Positions 13,489-21,487 of a stretch of DNA of 26,894 nucleotides are shown piece by piece (within the stretch, counting starts at the first letter, position 1; each line of letters begins with the position of its first letter). The DNA comes from a bacterium. GTDB lineage: Bacteria > RBG-13-66-14. Both the position numbers and the translations under genes were made by a program. The stretch is taken from positions 1 to 26,894 of the forward strand of contig JAPLSK010000158.1 of NCBI GenBank assembly GCA_026398675.1, read 5' to 3'. The notes beneath the pieces are model-generated. The model made no database searches and was not told the DNA's origin. It saw nothing but the letters and a program-made list of their open reading frames with translations.

Positions 13489-15252
13489 CTACCGTCCGCC
13501 TCCGGCGCAGGCGCAGGCGCACCCGGCGCAAGCGCACGCGCAGGCGCATCCCCCGCCGCCCCCTCCCCCGCCCCCGCCCCCCGACGAGGTGCTCACCGGA
13601 ATGGGGTTGGTCACCGAAGTTATGCCGCCGGTGAAGGAGCCCACGTCGCCCATGAGGGATCCGGCAAAGCCGGTCGCCCCCTTGGTCATTTCGTTGGCGA
13701 AGCTGGAGCCGGGGAGGGTCGGGAGCCGATCCGGGGCGCCGCCATGCGTTCCGCCCGCTCCGCCCACGCCGCCCGATGACGGCGCCCCCGAGTAACCCCC
13801 GTAATGACCCCACCAGTACGGGGTGTGCACGATGACCACGTCGTCGAAGACGCGGCGGGTCCGCCCGTCGAAGTCCTCGTCCATCATCACCCACTCCAGG
13901 TCCCGGTCCCAGCTCTCCACCTTGAGATTATCGTTGCCGGCCTCCTCCACCTGCTTCCAGGCCTTGGTGATTATCGCGCGGTAGTAGTCCCTCGTCTCCC
14001 GCCGCGAGAAGCCCTTCATCTTCTTGTTCACGGCGTTGATGAGGTTTACAAAGACCTTGCGGACCTCGACCTGCTTCAGGGTGCCGATATCGTCTATGCC
14101 TTCGAGAAATTCCACCTCGTAGGGGCGGAGCTTTTCCGTCTCGGCGTCGGCGCCCAGCGGCTGGGGCGCGGGAAGGGCCTTCAGCCGCAGGGGATCGCGG
14201 CTGGTGACCTCCAGCCGTCCCTTCTTCAACAGGCCGAAGATGACGAGGTTCAGGACGCGGTCGAGCTTGAGCTCCAGGACAATCCCCGCCTCGACGGCGG
14301 TCAGGCCGCGCTTGATCCCCACTCCCTCCACCGAGGCCGAGGGGGGCAGGTACTTGAGCCGCCTACGGCGACGGCCGGCGAAGGATAAAACCGCGGAAAG
14401 GACGAAGAAGGCGATGGGCACCAGGCACCAGCCCACGGTCTCGAAGATGCCCACGATGAAGCCCCACAGCCCCTTGAAGAACTCCTCGAGGCCGCTGGGC
14501 TCGTACACCGCGTCCGCGTCGAGGTATTTGCGCGGGAAGCTGACCCCCACGTTTTCGGTCTGCTGGCCGGTCGGCGCCGCCGGGTCGTGCCAGTAGAAGA
14601 CGAGTTGCTGACTATCCCCCTCGCCCAGGACGCCGGTGTAGTCGAACTTGCGCTGGTGGTAAACCGTCTCCTCGGGGGTGACCCCCGCCGGGAAGACGAT
14701 TTTCAGCGTCAGATCCTCGGTGCCCTGAACGTACTCGGCTCCGTACCACGTCGGGGCGAACTCCACCGAGGCGTAATCTTCTTTTTCCGAATCAGGGTAG
14801 ACGATGTGGTGGACCCTTATCTGGAAGATGAGCGTCGCGAGCTCGCCCACGAAAATGGACGGGGCCAGGTGGACTTCCACCCCGGGGTCCACGTATTCGC
14901 TGGTCAATATTTCGGAAACGGGGATGAGCGTCCCGTTGTCGGTGCAGGACTGGGTGTAGGCGTTGACGGCGTCGGGGTCGCGGTAGTTGAGGGAATCGGA
15001 GGCGACGGGCGGGGTGATCCAGGCCGCCGCCGTCTCCAGGTCGTAGGTGTCCCGGGGCATCCCGATGTCCACGATGTCGATGGGCTGCGTCACGGAGCGG
15101 TTGACGAAGGTGACGGCGTAGTAGAGGTCGCAGGTGCCGTCGCGGTTGACGGCGACCGTGGCCTCCATCCTGGGCAGCTCGAATGAGTACTGGGCGGCCG
15201 CGGGCGCGGCAAAAAAAGCGAAAGCGAGGATGACCGTGGACAGGCGGCGCAC
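13489..15252 (-). CDS. DUF2207-like membrane protein with Gly-rich Cys-Ala tail
   Basis: 587 residues. Signal peptide (RRLSTVILAFAFFAAPAAAQ), an extracytoplasmic beta-rich domain of about 230 residues starting YSFELPRMEATVAVNRDGTC, a membrane segment (CLVPIAFFVLSAVLSFAG) followed by RRRRR, then a cytoplasmic region (GLTAVEAGIVLELKLDRVLNL, IFGLLKKGRLEV) resembling the DUF2207 layout. After YWWGHYGGYSG the chain becomes Gly/Ser-rich and ends in 11 glycines and alternating Cys-Ala: Cys569, 571, 573, 575, 578, 580 and 582, then GGGR. GTG start with GGGAG upstream. Function unknown; the low-complexity tail could bind metal or mediate assembly. The DUF2207 link is by topology and motif likeness, not by a search. 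Confidence 0.82.
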   Translation of the reverse strand: MRRLSTVILAFAFFAAPAAAQYSFELPRMEATVAVNRDGTCDLYYAVTFVNRSVTQPIDIVDIGMPRDTYDLETAAAWITPPVASDSLNYRDPDAVNAYTQSCTDNGTLIPVSEILTSEYVDPGVEVHLAPSIFVGELATLIFQIRVHHIVYPDSEKEDYASVEFAPTWYGAEYVQGTEDLTLKIVFPAGVTPEETVYHQRKFDYTGVLGEGDSQQLVFYWHDPAAPTGQQTENVGVSFPRKYLDADAVYEPSGLEEFFKGLWGFIVGIFETVGWCLVPIAFFVLSAVLSFAGRRRRRLKYLPPSASVEGVGIKRGLTAVEAGIVLELKLDRVLNLVIFGLLKKGRLEVTSRDPLRLKALPAPQPLGADAETEKLRPYEVEFLEGIDDIGTLKQVEVRKVFVNLINAVNKKMKGFSRRETRDYYRAIITKAWKQVEEAGNDNLKVESWDRDLEWVMMDEDFDGRTRRVFDDVVIVHTPYWWGHYGGYSGAPSSGGVGGAGGTHGGAPDRLPTLPGSSFANEMTKGATGFAGSLMGDVGSFTGGITSVTNPIPVSTSSGGGGGGGGGGGCACACACAGCACACAGGGR

Positions 15253-15282
15253 GTTGACACTCCCGCGTGGGTGGAGAAGTTG

Positions 15283-15311
15283 ATTTTATCCCAAAGGCCT
15301 GCCCGGGGCAA
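15283..15311 (-). promoter_or_regulatory. Candidate promoter for the DUF2207-like/GGCT unit
   Basis: Minus strand: TTGCCC (15311-15306), 17-bp spacer, TAAAAT (15288-15283). The same TTGCCN -35 with 17-bp spacing occurs at 12806 and 17899. Confidence 0.55.
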
Positions 15312-15317
15312 GGGGCG

Positions 15318-15346
15318 TTGACAAGGAACAGCGACGGACGTAAGGT
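15318..15346 (+). promoter_or_regulatory. Candidate promoter for the 15371 lipoprotein
   Basis: Perfect TTGACA (15318-15323), 17-bp spacer, weak -10 TAAGGT (15341-15346). The ATG at 15371 follows after an AGGAGGCGGG ribosome-binding site. It diverges from the promoter at 15283-15311, the two -35 boxes being 6 bp apart. Confidence 0.5.
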
Positions 15347-15370
15347 TGCCCCTGAACTAAAGGAGGCGGG

Positions 15371-15952
15371 ATGAGGACGGCGCTTGCAATTGCAGTATTC
15401 TTCGCTCTGGCCTTTCTCCCGGGCTGCGACGGGAACACCGGCGACGGACCCGAGGAGTACCCCGACCTGAGCCTGGGCTGGGCGCGCCTTTTGGCCGAGG
15501 AGGTCCGGGACGCGGAGCTGCCCGGCGGGGAAGAAACCTACGCCTACGCCGGTTTCGTGGACTCCGGCGGGCTCCTCGTCGAGGACGAGTCGTTCTATAG
15601 CTTCTTCTTCGCCGAGCCCGGCGCCCTGGCCGACGCCGACGGCCTGTGGATCGCCGTGCGCTTCTCCGGCGACACCGAGTACGTCGCGGACAGATGCGTG
15701 TTCGAGACGCCCCTGCCCGAGTTCTCCGACGCCGGCCCCTGGGTCGAGGCGGCGGACGGCGCCATCGAGGCCATCGGCGGCGTCGAGTACACCCACCGTT
15801 CCTACGAGGTCCGCCAGGGACGCTACGAGTACGAGCCGACGGACAGGTTCATCGTCCAGGTGGACTACTGGCTGGAGCCTGACGAGCACAAGGCAAAGGT
15901 CATCCTCGACGCCGAGACGTGCGAGATAATCCACGTGGAGGATTTCCGCTGA
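15371..15952 (+). CDS. Lipoprotein, paralogue of the one at 16206-16822
   Basis: 193 residues. MRTALAIAVFFALAFLPGCD has a lipobox LPGC (Cys19), so an outer- or inner-membrane lipoprotein is expected. The mature part shares a recognisable pattern with the opposing lipoprotein: LGWARLLAEEVRDAELPGG versus LGWALDIADPIRDAQLAGG, DAGPWVEAADGAIEAIGGVE versus DAEPWVTAAQDALDAEGGAE, then an HR-x-x-EV stretch and a final AKVILDAETCEIIHVE versus AFVLVDADTNEVLEV. The C-terminal part is PepSY-like in flavour but I cannot assign it. Strong ribosome-binding site AGGAGG. Confidence 0.8.
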   Translation: MRTALAIAVFFALAFLPGCDGNTGDGPEEYPDLSLGWARLLAEEVRDAELPGGEETYAYAGFVDSGGLLVEDESFYSFFFAEPGALADADGLWIAVRFSGDTEYVADRCVFETPLPEFSDAGPWVEAADGAIEAIGGVEYTHRSYEVRQGRYEYEPTDRFIVQVDYWLEPDEHKAKVILDAETCEIIHVEDFR

Positions 15953-15997
15953 TATAGGGCACCCACGTTTCGTAGCATCTTTATTCGGCGACCTAAT

Positions 15998-16023
15998 GTA
16001 GGGCGGGGACTTTAGTCCCCGCC
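15998..16023. repeat. GTAGGGCGG hairpin family, copy
   Basis: GTAG head, then GGCGGGGACT (16002-16011), TT loop, AGTCCCCGCC (16014-16023): a perfect 10-bp stem with a 2-nt loop in the 253-bp gap between the convergent lipoprotein genes. No T-run follows, so it is not a terminator. Confidence 0.8.
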
Positions 16024-16082
16024 GCATTTACACTCCCAACCTCGACCCTCACACCGGCCCATGCCGTGCAAATAGCGATGAC

Positions 16083-16136
16083 GTAGGGGCGGGTCTCCAG
16101 ACCCGCCCGCGGGCCGACCTAAAGGTCGGCCCCTAC
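16083..16136. repeat. Composite double-hairpin (cloverleaf-like) repeat
   Basis: Two perfect 10-bp hairpins stand side by side: GGGCGGGTCT/AGACCCGCCC (16087-16108, loop CC) and GGGCCGACCT/AGGTCGGCCC (16111-16132, loop AA). The outer GTAGGGGC (16083-16090) and GCCCCTAC (16129-16136) can also pair, enclosing both arms. The head is the same GTAGGG(G)CGG as in the single hairpins. No coding sequence; the rest of this gap holds nothing else I can name. Confidence 0.8.
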
Positions 16137-16151
16137 GAGTTACAAACAGAC

Positions 16152-16179
16152 GGGCGACCCTCGGGCCGCCCTTTTTTTT
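16152..16179 (+). terminator. Intrinsic terminator after the lipoprotein gene
   Basis: GGGCGACCC (16152-16160) and GGGCCGCCC (16163-16171) pair with one A-C mismatch, followed by eight T. It lies 200 bp after the stop of the plus-strand lipoprotein gene; the two repeats above are thus probably transcribed. Confidence 0.75.
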
Positions 16180-16205
16180 ACAAGACTGGGACCACGACGC
16201 GGCAA

Positions 16206-16822
16206 TCAGACGATGAGCACCTCCAGAACCTCGTTGGTGTCTGCATCCACCAGCACGAAGGCCACCGGGTTGTAATCCTCGTCCACGTACATGAAGTAGG
16301 CCATGTTCTGTGTCCCCGGGTAATCCGCGAAGTCGTTGGTGAAGACCTCCAGGATGCGGTGCGCCCATTCCGCGCCGCCCTCGGCGTCGAGGGCGTCCTG
16401 GGCGGCCGTCACCCACGGCTCGGCGTCCCGGTATCCGGGAATTTCTTGGGAATAGTCCCAGATTTCGGGATTGTAGCCCTGATCCTCCATGTCGTTCTCG
16501 TCGTAAACCACCGTCGAGCCGTCGTAAGAGACGTTGACGACGAGGAACTCCTCCGCCGCGCTCACATCCAACATGCCGTAGAATAGGATCCAGACACCGT
16601 CCTGGGCGATCTCCCCCGTTTCGGTGATGCTCCCGTTGGCGATGCCGATCAGGGAACCGCCCGCGAGCTGGGCGTCGCGGATGGGATCGGCGATGTCCAG
16701 GGCCCAGCCCAGGCCGTGACCGCCCCCGTCACCGTCCCCGTCGGAGGGGGTGCTGGTGCAACCGAGAAGCCCACACCGAGGGCGAGCGCCAGCACTAAAA
16801 TCAGCCTGTAAACCAACCTCAT
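16206..16822 (-). pseudogene. Lipoprotein paralogue, broken by a one-base frameshift in the signal peptide
   Basis: The start (ATG at 16822, after GGAGGTG) reads MRLVYRLILVLALALGVG, then the frame runs into a proline-rich wrong reading. Adding one base near 16769 restores LLGC, a canonical lipobox, followed by TSTPSDGDGDGGGHGLGWAL and an uninterrupted chain to the stop at 16206 (about 205 residues). The mature region is related to the lipoprotein at 15371-15952. Because the restored frame gives an exact lipobox, the break is either very recent or a sequencing error. Function unknown. Confidence 0.75.
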
Positions 16823-16864
16823 CGTGCCACCTCCAGAGTTAAAAAAATGGAACAAGGGGTAAAA

Positions 16865-16884
16865 CAAGGGGCTTAAGCCCCTTG
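16865..16884. repeat. 20-bp perfect palindrome, family A copy 2
   Basis: CAAGGGGCTTAAGCCCCTTG, 43 bp upstream of the lipoprotein ATG and 44 bp after the exchanger stop. On the minus strand TTTT follows, so it could act as a weak terminator for the exchanger. A partial half-site ACAAGGGG lies beside it at 16852-16859. Confidence 0.85.
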
Positions 16885-16894
16885 CCTCATGCAA

Positions 16895-16922
16895 GTTATA
16901 CCAATCTAGCGCAAATTACAAA
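16895..16922 (-). promoter_or_regulatory. Weak candidate promoter for the 16206-16822 lipoprotein
   Basis: Minus strand TTTGTA (16922-16917), 16-bp spacer, TATAAC (16900-16895). The transcript would carry the family A palindrome in its leader. Confidence 0.3.
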
Positions 16923-16927
16923 AATTT

Positions 16928-17866
16928 TCAACCGGCCAGCACCAGGTAGGTGACGTACCCCGCGTAAAGGGCCAGGAAGACCGCCCCCTCCCAGCGCGCG
17001 ATGATTTTTCCGCTCCGGGCGAAGGGCAGAATGAGCAGCGCCAGCAGGAGCCCCATGCCGGCGTCCACCCAGATGCCGTAGCCCATCCCGGCCAGGGAAA
17101 TCGGCGCCAGGCTCACCGCCCCGCCCAGGGCGAAGAGCAGGTTGAAGATGTTGGAGCCGATGACGTTCCCCACGGCAATGTCCGATTGGCCCCGAATCAT
17201 CGCCACCACGCTGGTGGCCAGCTCTGGCAGGGAGGTCCCCACGGCGACGACGGTCAGGCCGATCACCCGCGCGCTCATCCCCAGGATGCGCGCCAGCTCC
17301 GTCGCTCCGGAGACGAGCCAGTCGGCGCCGATGAGCAGCCCGGCGATTCCGGCCCCGCAAAAACCGATGGAAAGAAGCCAGACGCCGGGACCGAGCTTGG
17401 ATTTTTCCGGGGCGTTCTCGCGCTGCCGGGCAGTCTTCAGGCTCCAGACGGTGAAGGCGATTCCGCCGGCGACGGCCAGCAAACCCTCCCAGCGGGCCAG
17501 GGCGCCGTCCAGGAAGAAGAGGGGGAAGAGGAGGGCGATACCGACCAGGAGAGGAGCCTCGCGTCTGACCAGGGTGCCCTCGACCTCGATGGGCCGGATG
17601 AGCGCCGAGAGGCCGAGCACGAGACCGATGTTTACCACGTTGGAGCCGAAGGCGTTGCCCAGGGAGATGGCGCCCACGCCACGAATCGCGGCGGTGGCGC
17701 TGACGGCGAACTCCGGCGCCGAGGTTCCGTAGGCCACCAGGGTCAGCCCGATGACGATGGGCGGCACCCCGAAGCCCGCGGCGATTTTCGACGCGCCGCG
17801 CACCAAAAAATCGGCCCCGACGACGAGGGCGGCGAAGCCGACGAGGATTTCCAACCAAAAGGTCAT
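16928..17866 (-). CDS. CaCA-type sodium/calcium exchanger (YrbG-like)
   Basis: 312 residues, about ten membrane segments, with the two inverted alpha-repeats of the cation/Ca2+ antiporter superfamily: GLTLVAYGTSAPEF in the first half and GLTVVAVGTSLPELATS in the second, plus GNAFGSNVVNIG and GNVIGSNIFNLL. The acidic residues of the GTSAPE/GTSLPE motifs coordinate the transported cation. A charged loop (RQRENAPEKSK) joins the halves. The neighbour at 18000-18941 is a close paralogue in the same orientation. Almost no leader: the promoter at 17876-17904 predicts a transcript beginning about 3 nt before the ATG, and no ribosome-binding site is visible. Confidence 0.93.
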   Translation of the reverse strand: MTFWLEILVGFAALVVGADFLVRGASKIAAGFGVPPIVIGLTLVAYGTSAPEFAVSATAAIRGVGAISLGNAFGSNVVNIGLVLGLSALIRPIEVEGTLVRREAPLLVGIALLFPLFFLDGALARWEGLLAVAGGIAFTVWSLKTARQRENAPEKSKLGPGVWLLSIGFCGAGIAGLLIGADWLVSGATELARILGMSARVIGLTVVAVGTSLPELATSVVAMIRGQSDIAVGNVIGSNIFNLLFALGGAVSLAPISLAGMGYGIWVDAGMGLLLALLILPFARSGKIIARWEGAVFLALYAGYVTYLVLAG

Positions 17867-17875
17867 AAGTAGGTG

Positions 17876-17904
17876 ATTTTACCCGGCCGGGATGACAAAG
17901 GCAA
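17876..17904 (-). promoter_or_regulatory. Promoter giving a near-leaderless exchanger transcript
   Basis: Minus strand: TTGCCT (17904-17899), 17-bp spacer, TAAAAT (17881-17876). The predicted start lies at about 17869, three bases before the ATG at 17866. Confidence 0.55.
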
Positions 17905-17939
17905 CTAAACTCCGTTGATTGCACCCGTGACGGCGAAGG

Positions 17940-17959
17940 CAAGGGGCTTAAGCCCCTTG
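17940..17959. repeat. 20-bp perfect palindrome, family A copy 3
   Basis: CAAGGGGCTTAAGCCCCTTG between the two exchanger genes, 74 bp upstream of the downstream one. Confidence 0.85.
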
Positions 17960-17999
17960 TCCTGGACGGCGAAGCCGTAACCGTCCGGTTGGCGACGGT

Positions 18000-18941
18000 T
18001 TAGTGCTCCAGGAGCAAGAAAAAGATGTAACCGATATAGAGCACGATTAAGATAAAGCCTTCCCAGCGATCGATTTTCATCCCCGACCGGGCGAAGGGCA
18101 GCACCAGCGCCGCCATGATAATCCCCCCCAGGCAGTCGTACCAGAGGCCGGGGACGCTCGAGGCCGTCGAGAGCGGTTTGAGCAGCGAGGCGGCCCCGAG
18201 AATCACCAGCAGGTTGAAGATGTTGGAGCCGATGACGTTGCCGAGGGCGATGTCCGATTCCTTCTTGAGGGCCGCCACGACGGAGGTGGCGAGCTCCGGC
18301 AGGGAGGTGCCGGCGGCGACGATCGTGACGCCGATGATGCGCTCGCTGACGCCGGCCTTGGCGGCCAGCACCTTGGCTCCCTCGACCAGCCAATCGGCGC
18401 CGAAGATCAGCGCGACGATCCCCCCCGCAACGAAACCGACGTTCAGCACCCACAGCCGGGGGGTCATCTTCACCGGCGTCGTCTGCTCCGACTTGCGCGC
18501 CTTGGCGGTCTTGAGACACCACCAGGTGAAGGCAATCCCCGCGGCCAGGGCCAACGCCCCCTCCCAGCGCGCCATCGTCCCGTCCAGAAAAAACAGGGGG
18601 AAGAGCAGGGAGATACCGACCAGAAGAGGCACCTCGCGCTTGACCAGGGTGTGCTCGACGACCACCGGGCGCATCATCGCCGACAATCCCAGCACGACGC
18701 CGATGTTGAAGATGTTGGACCCCAGGACGTTGCCGATGGCGATGGCCCCGGAATCCCTGAGGGCGGCCGTGGTGCTGGTGGCCAGCTCGGGGGCGGAGGT
18801 GCCGTAGGCCACCAGGGTCAGCCCGATGACGATGGGCGGCACCCCGAAGCCGGCGGCGATTTTCGACGACCCCCGCACCAGGAGATCGGCCCCGCCGACC
18901 AGCGCCGCGAAACCCAAGAGGATTCCCAGCCAATAGACCAT
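18000..18941 (-). CDS. CaCA-type sodium/calcium exchanger, tandem paralogue
   Basis: 313 residues with the same architecture as the preceding entry: GLTLVAYGTSAPELATS, GNVLGSNIFNIG, GVTIVAAGTSLPELATS, GNVIGSNIFNLL, about ten hydrophobic helices and a basic central loop (KTAKARKSEQ). The two proteins share long identical runs such as FGVPPIVIGLTLVAYGTSAP, so they arose by tandem duplication, but the loop and C-terminus differ, which suggests different regulation or ion preference. ATG at 18941 with AAAGGAA upstream. An AT-rich TTATATTT stretch near 18990-19000 may hold its promoter; I cannot define it. The gap to lon otherwise has a GGAAAA/TTTTCC hairpin only. Confidence 0.93.
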   Translation of the reverse strand: MVYWLGILLGFAALVGGADLLVRGSSKIAAGFGVPPIVIGLTLVAYGTSAPELATSTTAALRDSGAIAIGNVLGSNIFNIGVVLGLSAMMRPVVVEHTLVKREVPLLVGISLLFPLFFLDGTMARWEGALALAAGIAFTWWCLKTAKARKSEQTTPVKMTPRLWVLNVGFVAGGIVALIFGADWLVEGAKVLAAKAGVSERIIGVTIVAAGTSLPELATSVVAALKKESDIALGNVIGSNIFNLLVILGAASLLKPLSTASSVPGLWYDCLGGIIMAALVLPFARSGMKIDRWEGFILIVLYIGYIFFLLLEH

Positions 18942-19076
18942 CGGGGTGTGTTCCTTTCCCGAACCGGCGCCGGGTATTTACAAGCGGGCAAATATAACAT
19001 ACCCCTTTCCGTCGGGAAAAGGGCTTTTCCGGGGCGGATGTCCTGCTCGGACGCGAACGGCGGGTTTCGACCGGGT

Positions 19077-21428
19077 TTACTCCAGCGCCAGACTCACCGC
19101 TTCCTCGGCCCGGCGGACGTAGAGTAGCTCCATGCCCTCCAGGCTCTCGGTCGGCTCGTCCCGGAAGGCGTCCTGGACCATCGTCCGGTTCCTCTCGGGG
19201 AGGACGACGGTCTTGATTCCGGCCCGCCTGGCGGCCAGCAGCTTCTCCTTCAGCCCGCCCACGGGGAGCACGTCGCCTCGCAGGGAGAGCTCCCCGGTCA
19301 TCGCCAGGTCGTTTTTAACCGGCCGCCCGGAGAGGAGGCTCACCAAGGCCGTGGCCATAGTCACCCCGGCCGAGGGGCCGTCCTTGGGCACGGCGCCCGC
19401 CGGAACGTGGATGTGGATGTCGGAGTCGGCGTTGAAGTCGGGGGGTATCTTGAACTGCTTCGCCCGGCTGCGGACGAAACTGACCGCGATCCGGGCGCTT
19501 TCCTGCATCACCTCACCCAGCTGGCCGGTCAGCACCAGGGAGCCCTTTCCCTCCATCCGGACCGCCTCGATGAAGATGATGTCGCCGCCGAAGGGCGTCC
19601 AGACGAGCCCTGTGGCCACCCCCACCATGTCGGTCCGCTTCCGCCGCTCGCGCTCGAAAACGGTGGAACCGAGGTACTCCACCAGGTCCCCGGCCTTGAC
19701 GGTGACTTTCCCGGTCACCTCGCCGGTGGCCACCTTCCGGGCCACCTTGCGGCCGACGGAGCCGATGGCGCGCTCCAGGTTGCGCACCCCCGCCTCGCGG
19801 GTGTAGCGGTCGGCGATGGCGCGCAGGGTCCCCACGGGAATGAGAAGCTTTTTCCTCGTCAGACCGTTGGCCTCGAGCTGACGCGGCAACAGGTAGCGCC
19901 GGGCAATCTGCACCTTCTCCTCGAGGGTGTACCCCGCGAGGTCGAGGGTCTCCATCCGGTCCAATAGCGGCCGCGGGATGGTGGCGGCGGTGTTGGCCGT
20001 GGTGATGAAGAATACCTTGGACAGGTCGTAGGCCTCCTCGAGGTAGTTGTCCCGAAAGCTCCAGTTCTGCTCGGGGTCGAGGACCTCCAGGAGCGCCGAG
20101 CTTGGGTCGCCGCGGAAGTCGCTGGCCAGCTTGTCCACCTCGTCGAGCATGAAAACGGGGTTGGAGGTGCCGGCGGTCTTTATTCCGTGGATAATCCGGC
20201 CCGGTAGCGCGCCGACGTAGGTCCGGCGGTGGCCCCGAATCTCGGCCTCGTCGTGGACGCCGCCCAGGGAAACGCGCACGAACTCCCGCGAGAGCGCCCG
20301 GGCGACGCTGCGGCCCAAGGAGGTCTTCCCCGTACCCGGAGGGCCGACCAGGCAGAGGATAGGCCCCTTCCCATCGGGGACCAGGCTCCGCACCGCCAGG
20401 AACTCCAGGATGCGGTCCTTTATCTGGACGAGGCCGTAGTGGTCCTCGTCGAGGATGCGGGCGGCCCGCTTCACGTCCAGACTGTCCAGAGAGTAGTGCC
20501 CCCAGGGAAGGTCCAACAGCCAGGTCAGGTAGGTATGGGCTACGACGTACTCGGCAGAGCCGGCGCTCATCTGGCGCAACCGCTCGAGCTCCCGCTCGGC
20601 CTTCGTCCGCACCTCATCGGACCAGGCCTTGGCGGCGATACGCTCGGCGAGCTCGTCCAACTCGACGGACGATTCCTCCCCCTCGCCCAGCTCGCGCTGG
20701 ATGGCCTGCAACTGCTGGCGCAGGTAAAATTCGCGCTGCGCCTTGGTCATTTCCTCGGAGATTTCCTGCTGGATGGACTGGCCGATGCGGAGCACCTCCA
20801 GCTCCTTGCCCGCCAGCTTTATCACCATGTTCAGGCGCTTCTCCACGTTGGGGGTGGCGAGGATGCCCTGCCGTTCGGAGACATCGAGGTTGAGGTTGGT
20901 GGCGACGAAATCGGACAGGCGGGAATTGTCCTCGAGGTTGAGGGCGGCCACCGCAAGGTCTTCCGAGCGCCCCGAGAGCTTCACCAGGCTCTGAAAAACG
21001 TCCAAGATGCTCGACCGCAGGGCCTTGACCCGGACCGTGTCCGGCTCACGCTCCTCCAGGGGGGAGACATTCGCCCGGAGATACTCCCCGTCGGTGAGCA
21101 CCTCGCCCCGCTTGACCCGCTGCAACCCCTGGACCAACAGCCGCATCGAATCGTCGGGCATGCGCAGCATCTTCAGGATGATGGCCAGGACGCCGACCTT
21201 GAAGAGCTCTTCCGTTTTGGAGTCCTTGACGGTGAAGAGGGTGATGAGACGGTCGCCCAGCATCACCCGGTCCACCAACCGCGTGTCCCTGGCGCCCTCC
21301 ACCCCGATGGGCAGGAGCAAGTAGGGGAAGCAGACCAGGTTCGTCAGGGGGAGAACCGGGAAAACCTTCGCCTCGCCCGGTTCGAGCTGGACGTCCCCCT
21401 CGGAGTTTTTAAGCTTGTCTCGCGCCAT
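19077..21428 (-). CDS. lon: ATP-dependent protease Lon
   Basis: 783 residues, normal for bacterial LonA. N-terminal substrate-binding domain (FPVLPLTNLVCFPYLLLPI), coiled-coil region around 225-290 with REFYLRQQLQAIQRELGE, AAA+ module with Walker A GPPGTGKT (362-369), Walker B VFMLDEVDKL and sensor TTANTA, then the C-terminal serine-lysine protease domain: catalytic Ser686 in KDGPSAGVTMA and Lys727 in VGGLKEKLLAA. Cytosolic, degrades misfolded and regulatory proteins. ATG at 21428 after AAAGGAC. It follows an hsp20 gene by 59 bp on the same strand, so small heat-shock protein and protease are probably coexpressed. Confidence 0.98.
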   Translation of the reverse strand: MARDKLKNSEGDVQLEPGEAKVFPVLPLTNLVCFPYLLLPIGVEGARDTRLVDRVMLGDRLITLFTVKDSKTEELFKVGVLAIILKMLRMPDDSMRLLVQGLQRVKRGEVLTDGEYLRANVSPLEEREPDTVRVKALRSSILDVFQSLVKLSGRSEDLAVAALNLEDNSRLSDFVATNLNLDVSERQGILATPNVEKRLNMVIKLAGKELEVLRIGQSIQQEISEEMTKAQREFYLRQQLQAIQRELGEGEESSVELDELAERIAAKAWSDEVRTKAERELERLRQMSAGSAEYVVAHTYLTWLLDLPWGHYSLDSLDVKRAARILDEDHYGLVQIKDRILEFLAVRSLVPDGKGPILCLVGPPGTGKTSLGRSVARALSREFVRVSLGGVHDEAEIRGHRRTYVGALPGRIIHGIKTAGTSNPVFMLDEVDKLASDFRGDPSSALLEVLDPEQNWSFRDNYLEEAYDLSKVFFITTANTAATIPRPLLDRMETLDLAGYTLEEKVQIARRYLLPRQLEANGLTRKKLLIPVGTLRAIADRYTREAGVRNLERAIGSVGRKVARKVATGEVTGKVTVKAGDLVEYLGSTVFERERRKRTDMVGVATGLVWTPFGGDIIFIEAVRMEGKGSLVLTGQLGEVMQESARIAVSFVRSRAKQFKIPPDFNADSDIHIHVPAGAVPKDGPSAGVTMATALVSLLSGRPVKNDLAMTGELSLRGDVLPVGGLKEKLLAARRAGIKTVVLPERNRTMVQDAFRDEPTESLEGMELLYVRRAEEAVSLALE

Positions 21429-21487
21429 CGCCTAAGTCCTTTTAAGGATGTAAATCGCTCGTCCCCCGGACCGGCCGAGTGACCGGG

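Noticed and set aside
16896..17942. A 348-codon minus-strand frame overlapping the first exchanger
   Set aside because: It is arginine/glycine-rich and off-frame relative to the exchanger with its GTSAPE/GTSLPE motifs.
19013..19034. Terminator after lon
   Set aside because: A GGAAAA/TTTTCC hairpin exists but no T-run follows on the minus strand.
20229..21482. A 417-codon plus-strand open frame over lon
   Set aside because: It mirrors the complete, motif-bearing lon gene and has no domain likeness.
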